From Gibbula magus (Eukaryota; Mollusca; Gastropoda; Trochida; Trochidae), in contig OW388293.1 in the NCBI GenBank assembly GCA_936450465.1, positions 83,350,134 through 83,414,133 of the forward strand: 64,000 nucleotides of DNA. The letters run 5' to 3'. The notes beneath the pieces were generated by a model, which saw only the letters and a list, made by a program, of their open reading frames with translations, was not told the origin of the DNA and did no database searches. This document shows, piece by piece, positions 1 to 9,715 of this stretch. Numbering within the stretch: position 1 is the first letter of the stretch; every line of letters starts with the position of its first letter. Position numbers and translations under genes: made by a program.

Positions 1-1119
1 TGTGTATAAGTCCCTGGCTCCTATGTGATGATGCTTATGAGGCTATCATTCCTAGACTAATGTTATTTTTCAATTAATAATTTCATCCATATTTTTAAGG
101 AAATTCAATTCCCCTAAATCACAAACCATGTTGATACTTTTTTTTTATTAACATTATTCTAACATGTGACAATATATCATTATAGTATGCATGTTCTGTA
201 TACAGATTATTTCCTTACTTTTCTCTTCACATTCTTGCATCATAATGACTGCATATTTGATGGCTAACAGAAGAACCCTCACTGCATAAGTAAAGTTATC
301 CAGTGTATTCTCCTCCACACAGTTAACTACATGCCCAGATACAGCTGATGGAGACCAACCGTTTGTATATACATTCTGGCAGGAGAAGAGCTAATAACAA
401 GTCATTCTTTGTCACTCGCTGTATACTACTAGACTCACAGTCAGTCTCTAGTATGTTTTTTGCATGTCATGTTTTAACAGTTTTGCCATTTATTATCAAA
501 GTATACACTACATAGTTACTTTAGAGGGTAAAACATCTCATTACACGACTCGAAAAGCTGTATCCATAAAAAAACGTTATCCGTATTGTAAGAAAATGCT
601 GCGACGTATAAAGCGACAGTGGTGTGGAACTCTTCAGCGTGAGAGGTAGATTTTTAGGCGTCATGAGAATTTGAGAGTTCAGACAGAATCTTTAAAATTC
701 TACTTTAAGTGTTTAAGTATCGCTACATCAGTCAGATCACTTAAACTACCTTCAAGTGGCCATTTTAATGTGAACACACAGGTGCTACAGCACCTTTAAG
801 CTAAGAGTAGTAATAATTAGTCAAAACGAAAATACATTGTTTTACTAAATATTTGAAAATGAAAAATGGCATTTTGTTCTTCTGGCTTTTCCATCAAAAT
901 CTAAGCTTGATCTTTAGGAGTTTATTATCTTGTAATGGCTCACAGAGCAGTTAAGATGAGAATAGTATAAAAGAAAGTCAAGCTGTGCAACTAGTAACAT
1001 GCTGGAGCTGGCTAGGTAAACAGTGTACAAGCGAGCTGCACATTACACCACTGATCTATGTGCACTGAGGAACATTAACACGCATCTGTGACTCCCAGGC
1101 ATGTAGATACATCCAGGTT
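1..1119. other. AT-rich non-coding DNA before the 37-bp array
   Basis: No exon or RNA gene is recognisable. A short palindromic motif, AGGTGCTACAGCACCTTTAA, lies near 780. Its reverse complement, TTAAAGGTGCTGTAGCAC, recurs near 22677, so it may be the end of a dispersed element. Confidence 0.5.
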
Positions 1120-4100
1120 CTGTCTGTGCTCTACTCTCTAGTTCTACACTCTCATCCTGTCTGTCCTCTACGTCCTCTACTCTCTAGTTCAACACTCTCA
1201 TCCTGTCTGTCCTCTACTCTCTAGTTCTACACCCTCATCCTGTCTGTCCTCTACTCTCTAGTTCTACACTCTCATCCTGTCTGTCCTCTACGTGCTCTAC
1301 TCTCTAGTTCAACACTCTCATCCTGTCTGTCCTCTACTCTCTAGTTCTACACCCTCATCCTGTCTGTCCTCTACTCTCTAGTTCTACACCCTCATCCTGT
1401 CTGTCCTCTACTCTCTAGTTCTACACCCTCATCCTGTCTGTCCTCTACTCTCTAGTTCTACACTCTCATCCTGTCTGTCCTCTACGTGCTCTACTCTCTA
1501 GTTCAACACTCTCATCCTGTCTGTCCTCTACTCTCTAGTTCTACACCCTCATCCTGTCTGTCCTCTACTCTCTAGTTCTACACCCTCATCCTGTCTGTCC
1601 TCTACTCTCTAGTTCTACACCCTCATCCTGTCTGTCCTCTACTCTCTAGTTCTACACTCTCATCCTGTCTGTCCTCTACGTGCTCTACTCTCTAGTTCAA
1701 CACTCTCATCCTGTCTGTCCTCTACTCTCTAGTTCAACACTCTCATCCTGTCTGTCCTCTACTCTCTAGTTCAACACTCTCATCCTGTCTGTCCTCTACT
1801 CTCTAGTTCTACACCCTCATCCTGTCTGTCCTCTACTCTCTAGTTCTACACCCTCATCCTGTCTGTCCTCTACGTGCTCTAATCTCTAGTTCTACACCCT
1901 CATCCTGTCTGTCCTCTACTCTCTAGTTCTACACCCTCATCCTGTCTGTCCTCTACGTCCTCTACTCTCTAGTTCAACACTCTCATCCTGTCTGTCCTCT
2001 ACTCTCTAGTTCTACACCCTCATCCTGTCTGTGCTCCACTCTCTAGTTCTACACCCTCATCCTGTCTGTGCTCCACTCTCTAGTTCTACACCCTCATCCT
2101 GTCTGTGCTCCACTCTCTAGTTCTACACCCTCATCCTGTCTGTGCTCCACTCTCTAGTTCTACACCCTCATCCTGTCTGTGCTCCACTCTCTAGTTCTAC
2201 ACCCTCATCCTGTCTGTGCTCCACTCTCTAGTTCTACACCCTCATCCTGTCTGTGCTCTACTCTCTAGTTCTACACCTGTCTGTGTTCTACTCTCTAGTT
2301 CTACACCCTCATCCTGTCTGTGCTCTACTCTTCAGTTCTACACCCTCATCCTGTCTGTGCTCTACTCTCTAGTTCTACACCCTCATCCTGTCTGTGCTCT
2401 ACTCTCTAGTTCTACACTCTCATCCTGTCTGTCTTCTACTCTTTAGTTCTACACCCTCATTATGTCCATCCTCTACTCTCTAGTTCTACACCCTCATCCT
2501 GTCTGTGCTCTACTCTTTAGTTCTACACCCTCATCCTGTCTGTGCTCTACTCTCTAGTTCTAAACTCTCATCCTGTCTGTCTTCTACTCTTTAGTTCTAC
2601 ACCCTCATCCTGTCTGTGCTCTACTCTCTAGTTCTACACCCTCATCCTGTCTGTGCTCCACTCTCTAGTTCTACACCCTCATCCTGTCTGTGCTCCACTC
2701 TCTAGTTCTACACTCTCATCCTGTCTGTGCTCCACTCTCTAGTTCTACACCCTCATCCTGTCTGTGCTCCACTCTCTAGTTCTACACCCTCATCCTGTCT
2801 GTGCTCTACTCTCTAGTTCTACACCCTCATCCTGTCTGTGCTCTACTCTCTAGTTCTACACCCTCATCCTGTCTGTGCTCCACTCTCTAGTTCTACACCC
2901 TCATCCTGTCTGTGCTCCACTCTCTAGTTCTACACCCTCATCCTGTCTGTGCTCTACTCTCTAGTTCTACACCCTCATCCTGTCTGTGCTCTACTCTCTA
3001 GTTCTACACCCTCATCCTGTCTGTGCTCTACTCTCTAGTTCTACACTCTCATCCTGTCTGTCTTCTACTCTTTAGTTCTACACCCTCATCCTGTCTGTGC
3101 TCCACTCTCTAGTTCTACACCCTCATCCTGTCTGTGCTCTACTCTCTCGTTCTACACTCTCATCCTGTCTGTGCTCTACTCTCTAGTTCTACACTCTCAT
3201 CCTGTCTGTCTTCTACTCTTTAGTTCTACACCCTCATCCTGTCTGTGCTCTACTCTTCAGTTCTACACCCTCATCCTGTCTGTGCTCTACTCTCTAGTTC
3301 TACACTCTCATCCTGTCTGTCTTCTACTCTTTAGTTCTACACCCTCATCCTGTCTGTGCTCCACTCTCTAGTTCTACACCCTCATCCTGTCTGTGCTCTA
3401 CTCTCTAGTTCTACACTCTCATCCTGTCTGTGCTCTACTCTCTAGTTCTACACCCTCATCCTGTCTGTGCTCTACTCTCTAGTTCTACACCCTCATCCTG
3501 TCTGTCCTCCACTCTCTAGTTCTACACCCTCATCCTGTATGTGCTCTACTCTCTAGTTCTACACTCTCGTCCTGTCTGTCTTCTACTCTTTAGTTCTACA
3601 CCCTCATCCTGTATGTGCTCTACTCTCTAGTTCTACACCCTCATCCTGTCTGTGCTCTACTCTCTAGTTCTACACTCTCATCCTGTCTGTGCTCTACTCT
3701 CTAGTTCTACACCCTCACCCTGTCTGTGCTCTACTCTTCAGTTCTACACCCTCATCCTGTCTGTCCTCTACTCTCTAGTTCTACACCCTCATCCTGTCTG
3801 TCTTCTATTCTTTAGTTCTACACCCTCATCCTGTCTGTCCTCTACTCTCTAGTTCTACATCCTCATCCTGTCTGTGCTCCACTCTCTAGTTCTACACCCT
3901 CATCTTGTCTGTGCTCTACTCTCTAGTTCTACACCCTCATCCTGTCTGTGCTCTACTCTCTAGTTCTACACCCTCATCCTGTCTGTCTTCTACTCTATAG
4001 TTCTTCACCCTCATCCTGTCTGTGCTCCACTCTCTAGTTCTACACTCTCATCCTGTCTGTCTGCTACTCTCTAGTTCTACACGTTCATCCTGTCTGTGCT

Positions 4101-4653
4101 CTACTCTCTAGTTCTACACCCTCATCCTGTCTGTGCTCTACTCTCTAGTTCTACACCCTCATCCTGTCTGTGCTTTACTCTCTAGTTCTACACTCCCATC
4201 CTGTCTGTCCTCTACTCTCTAGTTCTACACCCTCATCCTGTCTGTGCTCTACTCTCTAGTTCTACACTCTCATCCTGTCTGTCCTCTTCTCTCTAGCTCT
4301 ACACCCTCATCATGTCTGTGCTCTACTCTCTAGTTCTACACCCTCATCCTGTCTGTGCTCTACTCTCTAGTTCTACACTCTCATCCTGTCTGTCCTCTAC
4401 TCTCTAGTTCTACACCCTCATCCTGTCTGTGCTCTATTCTCTAGTTCTACACCCTCATCCTGTCTGTGCTCTACTCTTTAGTTCTACACCCTCATCCTGT
4501 CTGTCCTCTACTCTTTAGTTCTACACCCTCATTATGTCCATCCTCTACTCTCTAGTTCTACACCCTCATCCTGTCTGTGCTCTACTCTTTAGTTCTACAC
4601 CCTCATCCTGTCTGTCCTCTACTCTCTAGTTCTACACCCTCATCCTGTCTGTG
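1120..4653. repeat. 37-bp minisatellite, about 95 copies
   Basis: The unit is CTACTCTCTAGTTCTACACC followed by CTCATCCTGTCTGTGCT. The first 0.9 kb is dominated by a GTCCTCTAC variant mixed with a 46-bp form carrying an extra GTGCTCTAC. The rest mainly uses TGCTCCAC or TGCTCTAC variants. Short open frames inside are repeat translations with no other support. Confidence 0.97.
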
Positions 4654-5740
4654 AAAGAATGCTTACAGGGGCAGATACAGAGAAGGCCGGAGGAGGTGTG
4701 CAACTCCCTGTTCTTGGCTTGCATCAAAATCTGGTCCAAAATGCACTTTTGATACCTTCTGACAAATGGCTTCTGGAAAGGGTAATATCCTGTTTTCCTA
4801 CCGATTTCCTCTAAATAGCTGCGGGAGCTTCTCACTCAGAAGATTCTCACACCTGGCACTCTAACATGGAGACCACCAGAGTGCTTATTGGAGACCTGGT
4901 GCTTAAAGATTTACCAATATAATTAGAAATTCTTCATAGGTATCGTATGTCAAAACTCCTTTGAAAAATTTTGACACTCCCAGCTTTTATAAGAGGCTTG
5001 GCATTTAGAAGTGGCCCCGAGCTTATTTCTGTATTTCTTCAAGATCTGTTTACCCATCTGCACCTAACAGTAACTATACACTAAATGATGGCAGTGTGGA
5101 GATGAACTGTTTCATCAGCATTTAAAATACAGATAAATACGAAACAAACTATGATGATGTAAAATGTTACACACCATTTCAGGACCTTTTCTCGTTTTTG
5201 ATTTTACATTAATACAGGAATAATGATAAAACCAATCATAAAACCAGTAATTGTACGACCCCAGTCTGAAGAATTGAAGAACTAATTGACACTGTATCTA
5301 TGGAGAAAGGAAATGTTACAGGTAATCAACACCTACAGTATATATGACTGTTCTAACTGTTCTGACCATATTTTGTTGGATGTTGTCACATATTGAGCTA
5401 GTAGATAATGATCGTTTTGAAAATAAGATATTGTAGAGATTTGTAGTACATGTTATTATCAACAGTGCTTACAATAACTCACTTACTAAACTAAATTCTA
5501 GCTAAATGTACTAAAGCAAAAGCAGATTATTTTTTAAATTTGATAATTCGGTAAATTGCAACTGGTCATTCCGTTTAAAAAATCGTCTTTTTCTAATTTC
5601 TTGAAACATCAATCTTGTGAATACAAAATAGGTTCACATAATAAGCTGAAATGGGCAAATCACAATTACTCAACGTCGCATGACCCCCTATCCAAAATTA
5701 AATTTGATCACTGAATACATAATATTTATATCTATACATA
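4654..5740. other. Unique AT-rich non-coding DNA downstream of the acyltransferase exon
   Basis: Probably the 3' part of the acyltransferase gene (intron and possible terminal exon at 4950-5057) plus intergenic DNA. Nothing else is recognisable. Confidence 0.4.
4950..5057 (-). CDS. Candidate terminal coding exon of the acyltransferase gene
   Basis: The minus strand has a TTACTGTTAGGTGCAG acceptor followed by 35 codons and TGA. Joined in phase 0 to the large exon it would extend the last helix with MGKQILKKYRNKLG and then a short polar tail. That is a sensible amphipathic end for a DUF1298 domain, which usually finishes soon after this point. The implied intron is about 1.5 kb and would hold two TIR elements. 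Competing acceptors with better pyrimidine tracts exist on the same strand, with exon starts at 5265 (9 residues then stop) and 5645 (3 residues then stop). No clear AATAAA was seen just downstream. This is inference from splice signals only. Confidence 0.28.
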   Translation of the reverse strand: MGKQILKKYRNKLGATSKCQASYKSWECQNFSKEF

Positions 5741-6015
5741 CCCTTATTCTCTCGGTATAGGACCAGGGGGCCAGGCAAACAAACATCTTGAAAACATGGA
5801 TGAAAGATGAAAATCCATACCGGAAACCGTCAGACAGTCAGAATAGGTTTTATGTAGGTTTTTGACACTTAACTTAAAATAATATTATAGATTTATGTAA
5901 CATGGAACATCTGGCAAAATTGGGGATGGGCTATAACCTGAGAATAACCCCAAAAAGGACAACCCTCCGAAAAGTGGGGGTGGTCTTAGGCTTGACTATA
6001 CCCGAGAGAATACAG
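5741..6015. mobile_element. TA-flanked TIR element (MITE), 275 bp
   Basis: The left end CCCTTATTCTCTCGGTATAG is the inverted counterpart of the right end CTATACCCGAGAGAATACAG, with about 17 of 21 positions matching. Both ends abut a TA dinucleotide (5739-5740 and 6016-6017), as for Tc1/mariner-type target duplications. There is no coding capacity, so it is non-autonomous. It lies in the presumed last intron or 3' flank of the acyltransferase gene. Confidence 0.7.
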
Positions 6016-6093
6016 TAACCCAACAAAAGCTAAAGAATCTATGTAGCTTAACAGGATAAGGGCAATTTACACTGACACAATACCATAGGGTTA

Positions 6094-6534
6094 CCGTATT
6101 GGCCATAATGAAAGCCCTGGGCATTTAAAAAATTGGAAAAAGGGGGCGTTTATTTAAAACAAATTCTGTTGATGTCCAAAAGAAGAAGGAACATCGATTT
6201 TATTTCAGAGTTTTAATCAAAATAAGTGTATCAAATAAATGTAAAGAAGAGTTAAATGTAGTTGTAGGACATCTTCAAAGAGAGTTGAGCAAGACATTTT
6301 CCTGTTTCTTAAAACATTGCGGTCGCATAGAATGTGTAGTGACTGATCACCGGGGGACTGAATATACCGTGTACCTTACACTTTACTGGACATAAGAGGT
6401 TGATAGCAAAATTGAAAACTCTTCTTCAGTGAAACATCAGTAAGGTTAGTCGATACAAAAGGGGGGCGTTTATTAGGGGTCATTTTCCAAGAGTCAAAAA
6501 TGGCATAGGGGGGCGTTTATTAGGATGAATACGG
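6094..6534. mobile_element. TA-flanked TIR element (MITE), 441 bp
   Basis: The left end TA|CCGTATTGGCCATAATGAA pairs with the right end TTATTAGGATGAATACGG|TA. About 28 terminal bases are inverted with a few mismatches, and the TA duplication is intact. A GGGGGCGTTTATT motif occurs three times inside (near 6145, 6464 and 6509). No transposase frame. It sits 32 bases from the acyltransferase donor. Confidence 0.75.
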
Positions 6535-6559
6535 TAATCAATAAAGTGACTTGAGCTCA

Positions 6560-6565
6560 ACTCAC
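6560..6565 (-). promoter_or_regulatory. 5' splice site (donor) of the acyltransferase exon
   Basis: On the minus strand the coding sequence reads CCAG|GTGAGT, a near-consensus donor. Reading on without splicing gives only Val-Ser-stop. The conserved C-terminal domain is nearly complete at this point, so only a short 3' coding exon should be missing. Confidence 0.85.
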
Positions 6566-9052
6566 CTGGAATATGAAGTCCTTGGTAAGTAGTTCCGGGT
6601 TTGGAAGCACTGAACGATCTGCTATCACAGCCATGCGTATTTGATCACCGTAAGTCAGGAAGGAAATGGCCACGGCCACTTTATCAAGCGGCGGCAACCA
6701 GTACATGACACACTTAATCTCACGGGATGCAAATCTCAGGGTAGTTTCTGGGCCAGCCAGGTTAGAGATGAGACAGGTACACTTGCTATATATACTGTTC
6801 CACAGTCGACTGTACAAGGATTTGGGGAGGGTGGCTGAGGTGAACCACTTGGCCCCCTTGATGACTGCTGCCTCGGGGGACTGCTTGAAGTCCTCCATTG
6901 TCATCTTCATCTCCCAGAGCCGCGGGATAGCACCTTCTGTGTTGGTGGGGAGGGGCAGTACTACGAAGGAGTACTTGCTCTTCATCGGAGACTTCTGTCT
7001 AGGCTGACTCTCATGAAACTCAAATGGAATGGCACACTGCATATTGAAGGGATGGACTATACCGCTAACTTGAAGATAAGACCTAACATTCCCAGCTGCC
7101 ACTGACATCAGGAGTTCACTCATTGTACACCGAGAGACCTGTTTTATCCGCGTGGCTGCCCTCATGCTGAAGGGAGCTGACCAGGCCACCACCATGTCTC
7201 CGGAAGGATGGACATGACGACCATGCAGCATGTTGAAATCGTCTCTCAGACACAGGTACTTGCAACAGAACATGAGCGGCCCAAACAGGAAGGCCCTGAA
7301 TGTTCCCAGAAATGCTGGTCCACTTCCACCCTGGTACCCAGGTGTCCCGATGGTTTGTGAGTCGACCACAGCCTCTTGAAGAATGCGGATCATGGACACT
7401 CCGTCAGTCATGCAGGGGTGCATGCGGAAGAGCAAGGCGGTATCGCGCTGGGGGCCGAAGTTGTGGTAGACCTGGATCTCCCAGAGCGGGTGATCGTCCT
7501 GCAGGGGCTTGGAGGCCATGTCCGAGATGTAGTCCTGCAGGTCCTCTAGAGATGAAAGGTGCACAGATGCGTTGAACACATGGTTGTTAATGAAGAAATG
7601 ATAATCACGCACCCATGCATACCCACAACAAAATGGCACAACCTTTTCTGTGAAACGTGGATAGAGTCTGTTTCCACGGCGATCCTCTGCAGAGATGACG
7701 CGGGAGTTGATGAGGTCACGGATGCGCTCAGTGTCAAGTCCAGCTTGCAGCACGATGAGACTCTGGACCACGCAGGCATTCCTGTTGGTCTTGTGCAGCC
7801 ACATGCTCTCGGATGAAGACACACGCTCGTTGCAACAGCAGGCGCAGCAGTTGTCACAGAACCTGCAGCAGCAGCATATATCACACAACTTCTTCACAAT
7901 GACACACACTGGCACCAAGATGGCCACCAGTAGGACCACGGGCCCAAACAGCAGCAGCGAACCAAGAAGCAGGAAAAATGTTGCCATGCAACTCAAACAC
8001 ACACTCTTAGAAGTCACATGAACTATCCTCCTGAAAGGGGCACTTGGAAATCCGAGGCGCACAAAGTGGCGCTGATACCCTTCTCCTGTGGAATGTACTG
8101 CTGCTGGGTTCTTGGCGGCAGTGGCGGCTGACATGTCTATATGCACTTCCTCCGCCCGCCCTGCCTGTCCCTTCTTGAACATGACCCGTGTTGGGGATGT
8201 GGTTGATGCTTGTGGCTGCTTTGTGATTGGAGCTTCTGGCTTGCGCACAGTCTCTGTGACCTTGCTGTTGGGAAGTTTGCTGGTGGGAATCTCTGATGTT
8301 TGGTTGGCAGATACATTTCTGCTGTTTATCGTTGATGATTTCTGACTGTTTGAGTTTTCAGACTTTTTGGTCTCGTTGATGAATTCCACTGTTTGGACAG
8401 GAATTTCAGGTGATTTTAGAGATTCTTTTTCTTTCGGTTTTTGTATAGTGGAATCCTCCGTTTTCTTGGAAGCTTTGTTTTTATTTTTGGACTCATTTTT
8501 TGACACTTTTGACTTTGAATTATTGGAATCCTCAACTTTCTGACTACCTTTAAGTAAATTCTTTTTGGCATCTTCAGCCTTTTTGGCTTTCTTTAATGCA
8601 GCATCCGTAACATTTGTAATCTTAATCTGGGGTTTAGAAATCTTTTGACTTTTTGCAATTTTGGGTGTTTCAGCTCCTTTTTGGGTTGAATCTGACTTCT
8701 GACTTTTGGCCGAATCAACAAGTTGAGTAAAGTTCAAATGAGCAGTACCGATGGGTTTGGGAAGCACTGCTGCATCAATGACCGGCTTGGTAGTTTGCCG
8801 TGGATACGTAGCTCGCTTGTCGGGGTCAGAACGAGGTCGCTTCTTGTCCACTTTGTAGACCTCGAGTCTGTTGCCCAACGGTTTGCTGTTGGCGGCGGAG
8901 CGTGTCTGGACTTCATGGCTGCTACTATGGTTGGTAGACTTCAGCTTGCTGTTGCTATTATCTGGGCCACTAGACTCATGATGGCTAGCTTGGCCACCAC
9001 TTCTTTCCATTGGAGCCCTGGCCAGGCCATCACACACTCAGTCCTCCGCTAG
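6566..9052 (-). CDS. WS/DGAT-like O-acyltransferase, large internal exon (partial gene)
   Basis: Coding part runs from an ATG at 9010 to the last codon (CAG, 6566-6568), about 815 residues. Family evidence is a WS/DGAT acyltransferase region: PLWE at residues 508-511, an HPCMTDG motif at 531-537 where the family normally has HHxxxDG, SNLAGP at 749-754, and a C-terminal DUF1298-like block with SFLTYGDQIRMAVIAD at 783-798. Such enzymes esterify fatty alcohols or diacylglycerol with acyl-CoA at ER or lipid-droplet membranes. Residues 1 to about 320 are K/S/T/N-rich and look disordered. A hydrophobic stretch follows at 338-372 with a central GP, possibly one membrane helix or a re-entrant hairpin, then a cysteine cluster at 376-393 (11 Cys in 18). 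The reading frame closes 9 bases after a CAG|GTGAGT donor, so the exon is spliced there in phase 0. Upstream, a TTGTTTGCAG acceptor ends at 9053. An in-frame TGA lies between that acceptor and the ATG, so the GTG at 9037 is not the start. The family is confident; activity and substrate are not, because the catalytic His position is Pro. Confidence 0.92.
8941..9030 (-). other. Upstream ORF overlapping the acyltransferase start
   Basis: A 29-codon frame begins at an ATG (9028-9030) with G at -3 and G at +4, a strong initiation context. It overlaps the main ATG at 9010, which has C at -3 and G at +4. The frame ends with TGA at 8941-8943. If this exon carries the transcript's 5' leader as inferred, the uORF would reduce initiation at the main ATG. 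The peptide matches nothing I recognise. Confidence 0.45.
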
Positions 9053-9070
9053 CTGCAAACAACAGAGAGG
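9053..9070 (-). promoter_or_regulatory. 3' splice site (acceptor) upstream of the acyltransferase exon
   Basis: The minus strand reads CTCTCTGTTGTTTGCAG and then CTAGCGG, a pyrimidine-rich tract with CAG. All three reading frames entering from an upstream exon meet a stop (TGA, TAG or TGA) within about 25 bases, so upstream exons must be 5' UTR. Confidence 0.75.
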
Positions 9071-9267
9071 TCCGTTAGATACATAGATAACTGGCTTTAA
9101 TGAAATGGTTCAATTAATATATTTGATTCCATTTATTATCATTTGCTTAAACTATTTTATTTTAGTTCACAACACAACCTAAAAAATAATAATGATATGA
9201 TGGAAAAGATAACATTAAACATGAAACATTGCTTAATTTGATTTTAAACAAATTGAAAATCAACAAT

Positions 9268-9706
9268 CAGTCTGATTAAAATTGACCTTGTTTCGATGAA
9301 TAAAATAATCCATCTAACGGTATACAAACAGGTTCTGTAGATTCCTCGCCACAAGGTCTGAGAACACCCCGTATAAGCGTGTGTTCCGAACCAGTTTAGC
9401 GCAGCCAAAGCCCAGTCAAATAGCTGACCAATCACATCATAGTTTTTAAATGGTCGCTGTTTTGAAAGCATTTGGAACAGATGAAAGTATAGCTGTTTGG
9501 AGTTATCTGCCCCTAGCTACTTGCACCAAAAGCTTTTGTTGGACATCTTGTGATTGGTTAACTGAATTGCGTCAGAACATGGGAGTCTAAGGGCTGTTAT
9601 CAGACGGTTTTGCGAGTAAACCTCTGAACAAAATGACTTCATATCCCGGTAGATGCACTATTTTGCAATTTTAATCTTCGGAAAACCATCGATTTTAATC
9701 AGACTG
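9268..9706. mobile_element. TIR element with 9-bp target duplication, 439 bp
   Basis: The element begins CAGTCTGATTAAAATTGA and ends with the inverted TCGATTTTAATCAGACTG. It is flanked on both sides by ATCAACAAT (9259-9267 and 9707-9715), a perfect 9-bp target-site duplication. A 9-bp duplication is typical of Mutator-like elements; an 8-bp reading (TCAACAAT) would suggest hAT. No coding capacity. It lies about 215 bases upstream of the acyltransferase exon's acceptor, probably in an intron. Confidence 0.85.
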
Positions 9707-9715
9707 ATCAACAAT

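Noticed and set aside
7300..8345. Several plus-strand frames of 85-112 codons under the acyltransferase exon
   Set aside because: Shadows of the real minus-strand coding sequence.
9035..9037. GTG as start codon of the acyltransferase
   Set aside because: A eukaryotic gene should use ATG; the first in-frame ATG is at 9010.
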